64,000 nt of DNA from Vibrio navarrensis (GTDB lineage Bacteria > Pseudomonadota > Gammaproteobacteria > Enterobacterales > Vibrionaceae): the NCBI RefSeq assembly GCF_015767675.1, contig NZ_CP065218.1, positions 868,001-932,000 on the forward strand. The letters run 5' to 3'. This document shows, piece after piece, positions 1-8,683 of this stretch. The notes below the pieces were generated by a model. The model was not told the origin of the DNA, searched no databases, and saw only the letters and a list, made by a program, of their open reading frames with translations. The position numbers and the translations under genes are program-made. Position 1 is the stretch's first letter. The number at the start of each line of letters is the position of its first letter.

Positions 1-83
1 AGCCCGTAAACTGCGCTCATCCACTTAGCTCACCGCCAAGTGAGTGAAACAAGATTGAGCCAACCAATACGGGAATAGAGAAT

Positions 84-941
84 ATGAAAACAGTTATGAC
101 TTTAACCGCAACTTTACTGATGTCTGCAGGCGTTATGGCAAAACCGCTCACCTTAGAGGTGTACAACGCCGACGGTAACAGCTTCCACGTTAACTCAACA
201 CTGGTTTATGGCGACACCGAAGCCATGGTGGTTGACACGGGTTTCACCAAAGCCGATGCGCTGCGCATTGCGGCTAAGGTGCTGGACTCTGGCAAAACGC
301 TGAAAACCATTTTTATCAGCCAAGCGGACCCGGACTACTACTTTGGTGCCGAGGTGCTTAAGCAGCTCTTCCCACAAGCGGAAGTGGTCGCCACTCCCGC
401 TGTGCGAGCAAAAATTGCCGAAAAACTGCAAGGAAAACTGGCCTTCTGGGGGCCAAAAATGGGCGCGAATGCGCCAGTGAATCCGCTATTGCCAACCGCT
501 TATCAAGGCAAAACATTGAGCTTAGACGGCGAAACGATTGAAATTCGCGACAGCGAAGGAGAGTTGGCGCACCGTCCTTATCTGTGGATCCCGGCGAATC
601 GCGCGATTCTTGGTAACGTTGCGGTGTATGGCAATGTACACCTGTGGATGGCAGACGCGCAGTCGAATCAAGAGCGTCACGCTTGGGCTGAGCAGTTGCA
701 GCAGATGGCAGAGTTGAAACCACAAGTGGTGATCCCGGGTCACATGACGGCCAACACGGCGACCGACAGCAGCGCGATTCGTTTTTCACAAAGCTATTTA
801 ACTGCGTTTGACCACGCGAAAAGTAACAGCAAAGACAGTGCTGCGCTTATCCAAACCATGCTGGCGAGCTACCCAGATGCAGGTTTGCCAATGGCGCTGG
901 AGATTGGTGCGAAAGTGCACACAGGAGAGATGAAATGGTAA
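84..941 (+). CDS. Secreted MBL-fold hydrolase-like protein, metal site degenerate
   Basis: 285 residues with a cleavable signal peptide (about 1-19, ending VMA), so probably periplasmic. The middle has the look of the metallo-beta-lactamase fold: a VVDTG strand-loop near residue 50 and a late PGHM motif that normally supplies a metal-binding His. The defining HxHxDH motif is, however, replaced by SQADPDYY at residues 79-86, so the first two His and the last His are missing and only an Asp remains. The Asp-bearing strand that usually follows is also not obvious (ILGNVAV). It may be an inactive or binding-only relative of periplasmic MBL hydrolases. The ATG is preceded by a purine-rich stretch (GGAATAGAGAAT). 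It overlaps the next gene by 7 bases (ATGGTAA), so the two are translationally coupled. Confidence 0.75.
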   Translation: MKTVMTLTATLLMSAGVMAKPLTLEVYNADGNSFHVNSTLVYGDTEAMVVDTGFTKADALRIAAKVLDSGKTLKTIFISQADPDYYFGAEVLKQLFPQAEVVATPAVRAKIAEKLQGKLAFWGPKMGANAPVNPLLPTAYQGKTLSLDGETIEIRDSEGELAHRPYLWIPANRAILGNVAVYGNVHLWMADAQSNQERHAWAEQLQQMAELKPQVVIPGHMTANTATDSSAIRFSQSYLTAFDHAKSNSKDSAALIQTMLASYPDAGLPMALEIGAKVHTGEMKW

Positions 942-1561
942 AAGTTCACTATATTTTTGACCCAATGTGTGGGTGGTGCTTCGGCGCCACCTCATTGATG
1001 GCTGAGCTGGCATACCACCCTGAGATTGAACTGCTTCTGCACCCCGGCGGTATGATGCAGCGTGCGCCGATCAGCGTCAATTTTCGTCAGCACATTTTGC
1101 AGGCCGATCAGCGTATCACAGCGCAAACGGGGCAACCGTTTGGCGAGGCGTACTTAGAGCGTGTATCGAGTGGCGCGCCGCTGATTCTCGACTCTTACCA
1201 AACTGCGCAAGCGATCATCGCTGCTGAGCAAGTGGGGATTGCCGCTTTTGAGATGCTTAAAGCGATTCAAAAAGCGCACTACATTGATGGCAAACTGGTC
1301 GCCAGTGAAGAGACGTTGAGCGAGCTTGCGCTGCAGTTAGGCGCAGATCAAGACGCGTGGCAACAGGCGATGCAAGCGGCGAGCAGTAAGGTGGATAGCC
1401 AAGTCGCTAACACCCGCCGCCTAATGGAACAGTATGGTCAGGGCGGTTTTCCTTCCTTATTGGTTGAACAGCAAGGCCAAATGCGCAGCGTGCGCCCAAG
1501 CGATTTTTACGGGCAAAGTCAGCGTTGGAAATCCTTTTGGCAACAAGTGGTTAATCACTGA
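935..1561 (+). CDS. DsbA-family thioredoxin-fold oxidoreductase (FrnE-like)
   Basis: 208 residues with no signal peptide. A CGWC redox motif at residues 12-15 follows the first beta strand (HYIFDPMCGWCFGA), as in the cytoplasmic DsbA/FrnE branch, and there is an alpha-helical insertion followed by a C-terminal GGFPSLLVE segment that resembles the cis-proline strand of thioredoxin folds. The family makes or reshuffles disulfides or isomerises small thiol conjugates; the substrate here is unknown. An AGGAGAG ribosome-binding site lies inside the end of the preceding gene and the two reading frames overlap, so it is co-translated with the exported MBL-like protein. Confidence 0.8.
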   Translation: MVKVHYIFDPMCGWCFGATSLMAELAYHPEIELLLHPGGMMQRAPISVNFRQHILQADQRITAQTGQPFGEAYLERVSSGAPLILDSYQTAQAIIAAEQVGIAAFEMLKAIQKAHYIDGKLVASEETLSELALQLGADQDAWQQAMQAASSKVDSQVANTRRLMEQYGQGGFPSLLVEQQGQMRSVRPSDFYGQSQRWKSFWQQVVNH

Positions 1562-1619
1562 CAATTCAAGCGCAACAGGTTATCCTCAGGCACTTCATAT
1601 TGCTTAGAGGGTAACTTCC

Positions 1620-1979
1620 ATGCGTTTTGAATCGGTCCATCAGGACGTGATTTCTTTTGAACGTTTTGTTTGGCGCTGCGTTCGTTATGCTTTGATTGCG
1701 CTGTTGGTACTGCTCATCGGCCTTATGCCGGGCATCGGTGGCTTCGTCTGGATCACTGGCCTATCTGTCGAGCAAGCGCTGCTCAACGCTTTGTCCATGG
1801 TCAGTGGTTTGGAACTGCCTTATCCGGTGGCTGATTTGCTGGAATCCACGGCCACGCACCTCTTCTTGGCGCTTTACAGCCTGTTCATTGAAGGGGTATT
1901 TTTTGCCGCTTTAGCCACCTTATTTGCTCCGGCTATTCATCGCCTGTTTCACCGCCTGCATTGTGAACCCAGAGAGTAA
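1620..1979 (+). CDS. Small two-helix inner-membrane protein, function unknown
   Basis: 119 residues. Two strongly hydrophobic stretches are visible, about residues 22-48 (rich in Leu, Ile and Gly) and 80-105, joined by a short polar loop containing a LELPYPVADLLE segment. The termini are basic (C-terminal RLFHRLHC), which suggests both ends are cytoplasmic. An AGAGGGTAAC stretch lies ahead of the ATG. I do not recognise the family. It sits 58 bases after the DsbA-like gene and may be part of the same transcript. A short GGGAGA/TCTCCC hairpin follows near 1984-2000 but has no T-run, so termination there is uncertain. Confidence 0.6.
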   Translation: MRFESVHQDVISFERFVWRCVRYALIALLVLLIGLMPGIGGFVWITGLSVEQALLNALSMVSGLELPYPVADLLESTATHLFLALYSLFIEGVFFAALATLFAPAIHRLFHRLHCEPRE

Positions 1980-2108
1980 CCTTAGGGAGACAAGCTCTCC
2001 CGACATTTCCCTCATTGCCATTTAAATGGTGCTCCTCCTATTGGATTAAGCGTTTCTTAAGTTACCCAAGCTAATTTTGCTGACAGATTGAGCAAAAGGG
2101 GAACGCTT

Positions 2109-2711
2109 ATGTACAGCAGATACCAGCCATCATCGATTCAGCTTGAAGTGATTGACCAGAAGCATGCGCGCTGGTCTGAGGCGACACACTTGGTTCAAGA
2201 GCGTTACCAACAAGCCTTCGATGCTCACTTACATCACTTTATGCCCAGTTTTTTGGCCTTGCTCGACAACGGTGAGATGAAATCGGTGTGCGGCTATCGA
2301 GTGGCGAAGGATGAGCCGCTGTTTTTGGAACAGTATCTCGACGAGCCTGCGAACCAGATCCTCTCACGCCGTTTCGCTTGCGACGTCACCCGAGACTCAC
2401 TGATTGAGTTCGGTCAACTGGCCTCTTTTAGCCGAGGCTTATCGGGATTGCACTTTACCCTGATCGCCGAAAAGCTGGTTGGTCTTGGCTTTGAATGGTG
2501 CATCTTTACCGCCACCGATCCGCTGCATGCCTTGATGAAACGCTTTGGTTTAGAGCCGACCATGATCGCCAGTGCCGATGCCAAGCGCATCCCCAACGCG
2601 ACCCAGATCTATGGCAGTTACTATCAGCACTCGCCACGTATTCTCGCTGGTAATTTGCGCTTGGGTCTGGCCCATTTAAAGCAATTGGCGCTGCAGCAAA
2701 AACAGGCATAG
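2109..2711 (+). CDS. Thermostable hemolysin (delta-VPH) family protein
   Basis: 200 residues from the ATG at 2109, which is preceded by a well-placed AGGGGA; an in-frame TTG at 2088 lacks such a site. The sequence has the hallmarks of the Vibrio thermostable hemolysin family: an early HLVQERYQQAF-type helix, a central CGYRVAKDEPLFLEQYLDEP segment and an EFGQLASF stretch. The family name comes from a hemolytic phenotype reported in Vibrio, but the sequence also resembles acyltransferase-like (GNAT-type) folds, and no signal peptide or membrane helix is present, so direct pore formation is doubtful. It is the first gene of a six-to-seven gene operon with an acyl-adenylating enzyme 9 bases downstream, which suggests that it acts on an acyl intermediate. 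Confidence 0.8.
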   Translation: MYSRYQPSSIQLEVIDQKHARWSEATHLVQERYQQAFDAHLHHFMPSFLALLDNGEMKSVCGYRVAKDEPLFLEQYLDEPANQILSRRFACDVTRDSLIEFGQLASFSRGLSGLHFTLIAEKLVGLGFEWCIFTATDPLHALMKRFGLEPTMIASADAKRIPNATQIYGSYYQHSPRILAGNLRLGLAHLKQLALQQKQA

Positions 2712-2720
2712 GAGGGGAAG

Positions 2721-4226
2721 ATGAACACGATTTTGATCGCGCTTGAACAGCGCGCCCTCACTCGCCCCGAGCAGCTTGCTTTTATTGGTCACAACGCCAA
2801 AGGGCAAGCCATCTCGCTGAGCTATTTTGCCCTGTGGCAATCGGTGGTGGAAATCGCTGAACAGTTTATCGCCCTGGATGTGCAGCGCATTGCGCTCAGG
2901 GCAGAAAACAGCCTCGATTGGGTGGTGGTGGATCTCGCGGCGATGTTGGCCGATGTGGTAATTGTGCCCGTACCGATGTTTTTTTCCGCTGAGCAGGTGG
3001 CGCATCTCCTATCCCAATCTTGCCCAGATTTGCTGATAGGCGAATGGTTTTTTGGCGCTGATCAACGAATAGACGCGCTTGGCCAACTGCAATCGGCGGG
3101 TGAGCTAAGTAATCTGCCGATTTTCTCGCTCAGTAGCGCGCATTCGGCCAACTTGCTTAGGAACACACGCAAAATCACCTTTACCTCTGGGTCAACCGGA
3201 ACGCCGAAAGGGGTTTGTTTAAGTGATGACAACTTGGTGCGGGTCAGTGAAGCGATTGCCGCCGAGCTTGGCAGCGAGTTTCGTCAGCATTTGGTCGTGC
3301 TGCCGCTGTCCACCTTGCTGGAAAACATAACCGGTGTTTACGTGCCGATTTTACTCGGTGTCACCTCATTGATTTATGCCGGACGTGAAGTAGGGCTAAA
3401 CGGCTCAAGTCAATTTTCTCCCCACGCTTTCGCTGCTGCACTTGGTCGCTTACAGCCCTCGAGCTTGGTGCTGACCCCTGCGCTACTGATGGCGCTGATC
3501 GCCGTGGTGCAGCAAGCGCCATCACTGGCGAGCTCACTGCAATGGGTGGCGGTCGGCGGCGCACGGGTTGCTCCAGAGCTGATTGACAAAGCTCGCGAGC
3601 TCGGCATTCCTGCTTTTGAAGGTTACGGGTTGTCGGAGTGCGGCTCTGTGGTGAGCATGAACACCGCGACGCACAACAAACCGGGCAGTTGCGGCAAAGT
3701 GCTCAGCCACTTGCAGGTTAAAATCGCCGACGATGGCGAGCTGTGGGTCAAAGGCAATAGCGCGCTGGGCTATCTTGGTGAGCCGTTTGAGGATGTGTGG
3801 CTGGCAACGGGCGACATCGCTACCATCGATGACGAAGGATTTCTCACCATCTCTGGCCGTAAAAAGAATCTCATCATCAGCAGTTTTGGTCGCAATATCT
3901 CCCCCGAGTGGATCGAGTCGCAAGCCCAAGTATTTGTCCCTGGAGGTCAGTTTGTGGTCGTCGGCGATGGGCAAGCCTATCTGACGGCGGTGGTGAGCCC
4001 CCATTTTGACGACATTGCCCAACGCGTCGAGGCGTTAAATCGCACTATGCCCGACTACGCGCGTATTGCGCAGTTGCTGGTGGTTAAGAGCAGTGCCCAG
4101 TGGTGTGACTGGCTGACCGCCAACGGCAGACCAAAACGTGCGTTGATTGAACAACAAACCGCCGCCACCAGAGCGCAGTCAGACGCGGCGCTGATTCGCT
4201 GGCCACAAGATGCGCTGCCAGCGTAA
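2721..4226 (+). CDS. AMP-binding acyl-CoA/acyl-acid synthetase
   Basis: 501 residues of the ANL superfamily. The P-loop-like A3 motif TSGSTGTPKG lies at about residues 155-164, the substrate-pocket motif GYGLSECG at about 301-308, the ATP-ribose Asp motif ATGDIATID at about 362-370 and the hinge SGRKKNLI at about 378-385. A short C-terminal domain ends with NGRPKR, where the catalytic Lys is expected. These enzymes activate a carboxylic acid as the acyl-adenylate and pass it to CoA or a carrier. Long-chain fatty acid is the likely substrate class but this is inferred. It follows the hemolysin-family gene by 9 bases with a GGAGGGGAAG ribosome-binding site and precedes the diiron protein. Confidence 0.85.
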   Translation: MNTILIALEQRALTRPEQLAFIGHNAKGQAISLSYFALWQSVVEIAEQFIALDVQRIALRAENSLDWVVVDLAAMLADVVIVPVPMFFSAEQVAHLLSQSCPDLLIGEWFFGADQRIDALGQLQSAGELSNLPIFSLSSAHSANLLRNTRKITFTSGSTGTPKGVCLSDDNLVRVSEAIAAELGSEFRQHLVVLPLSTLLENITGVYVPILLGVTSLIYAGREVGLNGSSQFSPHAFAAALGRLQPSSLVLTPALLMALIAVVQQAPSLASSLQWVAVGGARVAPELIDKARELGIPAFEGYGLSECGSVVSMNTATHNKPGSCGKVLSHLQVKIADDGELWVKGNSALGYLGEPFEDVWLATGDIATIDDEGFLTISGRKKNLIISSFGRNISPEWIESQAQVFVPGGQFVVVGDGQAYLTAVVSPHFDDIAQRVEALNRTMPDYARIAQLLVVKSSAQWCDWLTANGRPKRALIEQQTAATRAQSDAALIRWPQDALPA

Positions 4227-4264
4227 CGCTTTAAATCAGGCGAATTATTTCAAGGAGATAGACC

Positions 4265-4948
4265 ATGACTTATTTTTTCCAAACACTACAAAATGAAACA
4301 TGCAGTGCTCAGCAGAGTATGCTGCAAGCGCCGGTGTTTGCGGCCTGTGCCAATGGCGATATCTCGCTTGAGATGTACCAACGTTTTCTGACTCAGGCTT
4401 ATCATCACGTTAAACACACAGTGCCGCTTCTTATGGCCTGTGGTGCGCGTCTGAGCGACGATTATGAGTGGGTCCGCGATGCCATCGCCGAATACATCGA
4501 CGAAGAAAAAGGCCATCAAGAGTGGATTTTAAATGATATCCACGCCAGTGGTGGCGACGCCGATGCGGTGCGTGCTAACCGTGCGCAAGGCCGAGTGGGT
4601 ACGCCGATTGAGCTGATGGTGGCTTATCTCTACCACCAAATTGACCGTCACAATCCACTCGCTCTGTTCGGCATGGTGTGGGTGTTGGAAGGCACTAGTG
4701 TGGGTGTCGGTGGCAACATTGCCCGTTTGGTAAAAACACAGCTTAATTTGCCTGCCGAGGCGATGACCTATCTCACCTCACACAGTGAACTGGATCAGCA
4801 GCACATCCGTTTTTTTGCTGCCTTGATGGATAAGATCACCGAGTCAAGCGATCAGCAGGCGATCATTGAATCGGCCAAAATGGTGTTTCACCTCTATGGG
4901 CAAATGCTGTGTGAACTCTACCCAAGCCCACTTGGCAAAGTGGCTTAG
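4265..4948 (+). CDS. Heme-oxygenase-like diiron protein (TenA/iron-containing redox family)
   Basis: 227 residues, all-helical, of the TenA/PqqC/heme-oxygenase-like superfamily. Candidate iron ligands of the heme-oxygenase-like diiron oxidases are visible: the DEEKGH segment around residues 79-84 (Glu and His on one helix), Glu in the VLEGTS segment near 138-143, and the HSELDQQHIRFF helix near 173-184 with Asp and His spaced as in the last ligand helix. Members with intact ligands oxidise or cleave acyl or amino acid substrates, whereas TenA itself hydrolyses thiamin pyrimidines. Placement between an acyl-adenylating enzyme and a dehydrogenase favours an oxidase on an acyl substrate. Ribosome-binding site AAGGAGAT, 8 bases before the ATG. 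Confidence 0.8.
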   Translation: MTYFFQTLQNETCSAQQSMLQAPVFAACANGDISLEMYQRFLTQAYHHVKHTVPLLMACGARLSDDYEWVRDAIAEYIDEEKGHQEWILNDIHASGGDADAVRANRAQGRVGTPIELMVAYLYHQIDRHNPLALFGMVWVLEGTSVGVGGNIARLVKTQLNLPAEAMTYLTSHSELDQQHIRFFAALMDKITESSDQQAIIESAKMVFHLYGQMLCELYPSPLGKVA

Positions 4949-4957
4949 GAGCGCTGT

Positions 4958-5755
4958 ATGAAAATTGAAGACAGCCATATTCTGCTCACCGGCGCTTCTG
5001 GCGGCATTGGGCGTAGCATCGCCAAGCTATTAGCTGAAAAAGGGGCGCGCCTGACCTTAGTTGGGCGTGATGGCGACAAGCTAAACGCGCTGCGTCAGTC
5101 GTTGGTCAATGCTGAAAAGCACAAGCTGATCTGTGCCGATTTGACTAGCGCGCAAGGGATTGCACAGATCCGCCGCGCCGCGCTGCAATGTATCCAGCAA
5201 GACGAGCGGATTGACGTGCTCATCAACAATGCGGGCTGCAATCAGTTTCGTCTATTGGCGAAACGCAGTGCCGAATCGATAGAGAGTGAGATTGCGCTAA
5301 ACCTGCTCACGCCGATCCACTTAACCCAATCGGCGCTAACTTGGCTGAACAAACCGGGGATCATTCTCAATATCGGTTCGACTTTTGGCTCGATAGGTTA
5401 CCCCGGTTACGCCACCTACTGCGCTGCAAAATCAGGTTTATTACGCTTTAGTGAAGCGATGAACCGAGAGTTGGAAGGCACGGGCATCAAGGTGCTTTAC
5501 TTGGCCCCGCGTGCCACCAACACCGAGCTCAATAGCGAGGCGGTTAAGCAGCTGAATCAGGCGCTTGGCAACCATAGTGATGAGCCGGAAGTGGTGGCGC
5601 AGCACGTGCTGACAACCTTAGAGCGCGAACACAATATGCGTTGGATAGGTTGGCCGGAGCGTCTGTTTGTGCGCATCAACCAGATCTTGCCGTTTTTGGT
5701 CTCGGGCGCGATTCGCAAGCAGCAATCGGTGATTCTTTCATTTCTTAATCGTTAA
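4958..5755 (+). CDS. Short-chain dehydrogenase/reductase
   Basis: 265 residues. The N-terminal nucleotide-binding TGASGGIG motif (about residues 12-19), the NNAG motif (LINNAGCN, near 91), a catalytic Ser in NIGSTFGS and the YCAAK catalytic Tyr/Lys pair (YxxxK, near 152-156) are all present, so it should be active. A hydrophobic C-terminal patch (INQILPFLVSGAI) could tether it to the membrane or to a lipid substrate. It starts 9 bases after the diiron protein gene (AGGAGCG site). In this operon it probably reduces or oxidises a keto/hydroxy group made by the upstream enzymes; cofactor preference cannot be read with confidence. Confidence 0.88.
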   Translation: MKIEDSHILLTGASGGIGRSIAKLLAEKGARLTLVGRDGDKLNALRQSLVNAEKHKLICADLTSAQGIAQIRRAALQCIQQDERIDVLINNAGCNQFRLLAKRSAESIESEIALNLLTPIHLTQSALTWLNKPGIILNIGSTFGSIGYPGYATYCAAKSGLLRFSEAMNRELEGTGIKVLYLAPRATNTELNSEAVKQLNQALGNHSDEPEVVAQHVLTTLEREHNMRWIGWPERLFVRINQILPFLVSGAIRKQQSVILSFLNR

Positions 5756-5781
5756 TCTTTATTTCTCAGGGAGAGGATGTC

Positions 5782-6414
5782 ATGAACACTCAAATTTCTC
5801 TTTTGGCTTTGGCGGCGGCCTCGCTGACCGCTTCGATACCTGCATATGCGATCACCCCGCTGGAAAAAATCCAAGCAGATTGGGCTCATTGCCAGTACCA
5901 AGTGATCGACAGCGATGAGCAAGAACGCTGTTTTGAAAATGTGATTGCACAAAATACCGTCGAAGTGAACATCGCCCCCGACAACGCGGAGCTAAAAGTC
6001 TGGCTTGCGATCAACAAATCGTCATTGGCGGGTGTGCGCGGCGGTTTAGGTGCTCTATCCTTAGTCAAGGAATCTAAGGCCTTGTTTGAAGAGGTGATTA
6101 AGCAAGCACCGCAAACACTGAACGGCTCGGCCTACACCAGCCTTGGCACACTCTATTACAAAGTGCCCGGTTGGCCGCTTGGTTTTGGTGATGATGACAA
6201 AGCCGAAGAGATGTTGAAGAAAGGGCTTGAAATTAACCCAAACGGCATTGACTCCAACTACTTTTATGCTGATTTTCTCGCCGAACAAGGCAAGAAAGCC
6301 GAAGCCAAGCAGTATCTCGCCCGCGCGCAGCAAGCACCCGCCAGAGCGAATCGCCCACTGGCCGATAAAGGGCGGCAAGGGGAAATCGCCCGTTTACTGG
6401 AGAAATTAAAATAA
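5782..6414 (+). CDS. Exported TPR-repeat protein
   Basis: 210 residues with a signal peptide (about 1-23, cleavage after AYA). Two or three tetratricopeptide-like helical pairs are visible: the KESKALFEEVIKQAP segment, the KAEEMLKKGLEINPNG segment with a typical TPR ending, and the AEQGKKAEAKQYLARAQQAP segment. The region before them has two Cys (CQYQVIDSDEQERC) that could form a disulfide in the periplasm. It likely serves as a protein-binding partner of the operon's sensor kinase or product machinery. An AGGGAGAGG site precedes the ATG. Only 3 bases separate it from the response-regulator gene, so it is firmly in the operon. Confidence 0.75.
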   Translation: MNTQISLLALAAASLTASIPAYAITPLEKIQADWAHCQYQVIDSDEQERCFENVIAQNTVEVNIAPDNAELKVWLAINKSSLAGVRGGLGALSLVKESKALFEEVIKQAPQTLNGSAYTSLGTLYYKVPGWPLGFGDDDKAEEMLKKGLEINPNGIDSNYFYADFLAEQGKKAEAKQYLARAQQAPARANRPLADKGRQGEIARLLEKLK

Positions 6415-6417
6415 TAT

Positions 6418-7077
6418 ATGCGCTTATTACTGGTTGAAGACGATACACAATTAGGCGAATCCATGCTCGCGGCGCTCAGTCGGCATGGATACACGGTGGA
6501 CTGGCTTGAGCGCGGTAGTGGTGTCACTACCGCGCTGAAAACCGAGCAGTTCACCGCCGTGATCCTCGATCTCACTTTGCCAGACATTGATGGCCTAGAA
6601 GTGCTGCGACAAATTCGCCGCGCCGGTTACACTTTGCCCGTGATGATCCTGACCGCACGCGATGACATCAGCGATCGAGTCAAAGGGCTTGATGGCGGCG
6701 CGGATGAGTACATCGGTAAACCATTCGCATTAGAAGAGTTGTTGGCGCGCCTTCGCCTCATCATTCGCCGCAGCAGTGGCAGTGCGGAAGAGCAGATTCA
6801 GGTCGGCGAACTGACGTTATCTCTCTCAAAACAAGAGATTTGTTGTCAGCAAACGCCACTGAAACTGACACGCAATGAGTATAAGATTTTGGCCACCATG
6901 ATGACCCAGACCGGGCGAGTATTGAGCAAAGAGCAGTTGCAGCAGGCGCTACACGGCTGGGACGAAGGCAGCAGCGACAATGCCATCGAAGTGCACATTC
7001 ACAATTTACGCAAAAAGCTACCGGATAACGTAATCAAGAATGTCCGCGGTGTGGGGTATCTAATTGAAAAGGCATAA
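6418..7077 (+). CDS. OmpR/PhoB-family response regulator
   Basis: 219 residues: receiver domain (1-115) with acidic pocket EDD at residues 7-9, phospho-acceptor Asp51 in ILDLTLPD, Thr in LTARDD and Lys101 in GKPF; then a winged-helix DNA-binding domain (about 125-217) with the LTRNEYKIL and NAIEVHIHNLRKKL segments typical of the OmpR class. It overlaps the kinase gene by 14 bases and follows the TPR gene by 3 bases. The arrangement implies that this pair controls the operon it sits in, though no operator could be picked out. Closest in style to QseB/PmrA-type regulators. Confidence 0.92.
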   Translation: MRLLLVEDDTQLGESMLAALSRHGYTVDWLERGSGVTTALKTEQFTAVILDLTLPDIDGLEVLRQIRRAGYTLPVMILTARDDISDRVKGLDGGADEYIGKPFALEELLARLRLIIRRSSGSAEEQIQVGELTLSLSKQEICCQQTPLKLTRNEYKILATMMTQTGRVLSKEQLQQALHGWDEGSSDNAIEVHIHNLRKKLPDNVIKNVRGVGYLIEKA

Positions 7078-8476
7078 AGTTTTCTCGATTAAACGCCGTT
7101 TAACCCTATCGGTGGTCCTGCTAAGTTGCGCACTTATCCTTTTGTCTCTCTACTTCAGTTTTTCTGCCGCACAAGATGAGGTTGAAGAAGTGTATGACGC
7201 GCGTTTGGGTCAAGCAGCGAAACAGCTTTTGATGGCAACTGCGCTGTCGGCGGAACATCTAGCACGAAAAGAGCAGCGTGAACATTTTGATGAGTGGATG
7301 GAGAATATTCAGCGCCTTTCTCACGCTCGGGATGATATCGCCACCGCTTTTGGTCACCCCTATGAACAGAATATTCTCTTCCAATTCTATCGTGACGATG
7401 AGCTAATATTCAGTTCTGACTCGCAACAAGCTGCGCTGAGCCTTGGTCGTGATCATCAAGGCTTTGGTGATGTACAGACTGAAGGACATTTCTGGCGCAT
7501 TTTTCAGCTCGCTCAACCGCACAGTCAGCGTGGCTATGAATACGTCTTAGTGGCGGAAAAGCAGCACATACGTGATGAAGCGATCAATGAAATTGCGCTC
7601 TCTACGGCGCTGCCACAGTTGGTGCTCATCCCTTGTTTAGTACTGCTGATGATTGTTCTCATCGATCGCAATTTCCGTCCGATTCACGAGCTAAAATCGG
7701 CCATCGCGGTGCGCAGCGTGCATAAACTCGATCGCATCTATGTGCGTGAACAAACCGCCGAATTGACCCCTTTGGTGGATACCTTAAATGAACTGCTCGA
7801 ACAACTTGAGCAAGCGTGGCAGCGGGAAAAACGTTTTACGCGTATGGCGGCGCATGAACTTAAAACGCCGCTGACGGTGCTGCGTTTAAATGCGGAGAAC
7901 GCCCTGCACAGCCAAAACCCAGAAGAGTTAAAACATGACTTGGGCATGATCCTCAAAGGGATTGACCGTACCGACCGTTTGATTCACCAACTGCTTACTT
8001 TAGCTAAAGTCGAAAGCCTAGCCGAGCTCACAACTCAGCAAGTTGAGCTGTCGGCTTTGATTCGGCAAGTTATCGCCAATCTCGCGCCATTGGCCATCAA
8101 GCAGCAGCAACAGTTGAGCTTTGAGGGGGAAAAATATTGGCTGCAAGGGGACGAGATTCTGCTGGGGGTGCTGTTTAAGAACTTGATCGACAATGCGATT
8201 CGCTATTCTGGCACGGGGAGTGAGATTGAAGTGCAACTCACGGTGGATGCCCATGGCGCGCAAGTGACGGTGGCAGACAGTGGGCAAGCGATCAAAGAAG
8301 AGGTGCGCGAGAAAATGTTCGACAACTTTTATCGCGCCAACACGGAAAAAGGCGATGGCGCTGGCTTAGGAATGTCGATTTGTCGTGATATTGCCCAGCG
8401 TCACGAGGCTAGCGTAGAGCTTTTAGCTAGAGAAGGTGAGCGTAATGTTTTTTGTGTGCGTTTTTCATCCTCATGA
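7064..8476 (+). CDS. Membrane sensor histidine kinase
   Basis: 470 residues. Transmembrane helix 1 is about residues 12-34 and helix 2 about 175-197, enclosing a periplasmic sensor of about 140 residues. A short linker without a clear HAMP leads to the H-box AAHELKTPLTVLRL, with the phosphorylated His at residue 264, then N-box NLIDNAIRYSG, G1 box DSGQAIKEE and G2 box GAGLGMSIC. The G1 box has Ala where the second conserved Gly is usual, although the rest of the ATP site looks complete. It pairs with the overlapping OmpR-type gene upstream. The sensor domain does not match a family I know, so the signal is unknown. Confidence 0.9.
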   Translation: MKRHKVFSIKRRLTLSVVLLSCALILLSLYFSFSAAQDEVEEVYDARLGQAAKQLLMATALSAEHLARKEQREHFDEWMENIQRLSHARDDIATAFGHPYEQNILFQFYRDDELIFSSDSQQAALSLGRDHQGFGDVQTEGHFWRIFQLAQPHSQRGYEYVLVAEKQHIRDEAINEIALSTALPQLVLIPCLVLLMIVLIDRNFRPIHELKSAIAVRSVHKLDRIYVREQTAELTPLVDTLNELLEQLEQAWQREKRFTRMAAHELKTPLTVLRLNAENALHSQNPEELKHDLGMILKGIDRTDRLIHQLLTLAKVESLAELTTQQVELSALIRQVIANLAPLAIKQQQQLSFEGEKYWLQGDEILLGVLFKNLIDNAIRYSGTGSEIEVQLTVDAHGAQVTVADSGQAIKEEVREKMFDNFYRANTEKGDGAGLGMSICRDIAQRHEASVELLAREGERNVFCVRFSSS

Positions 8477-8640
8477 TGACGAATGCAGAGACAGCGCCGC
8501 AGTGAAATGCTGTTGAAGGGGCTGGGATAGAGGTTGATTTCCAAATGATTGCTTTGGCTGAAGATTGCTATCAAAGCTTGAGATTAAGCGAAGCGGCATA
8601 AAGAGGCTTTTACTTAGAATATTTATTGGAAGCTGTTCGA

Positions 8641-8667
8641 TGAGGCGCTTTTGATGTCAGCGCCTCA
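8641..8667. terminator. Hairpin between convergent genes
   Basis: An 8-base-pair perfect stem TGAGGCGC / GCGCCTCA with an 11-base loop lies between the end of the sensor kinase gene and the end of the convergent pseudouridine synthase gene. No long T-run follows on either strand, so it is only a possible bidirectional terminator. Confidence 0.35.
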
Positions 8668-8683
8668 CACTGAAATGTGCGAA

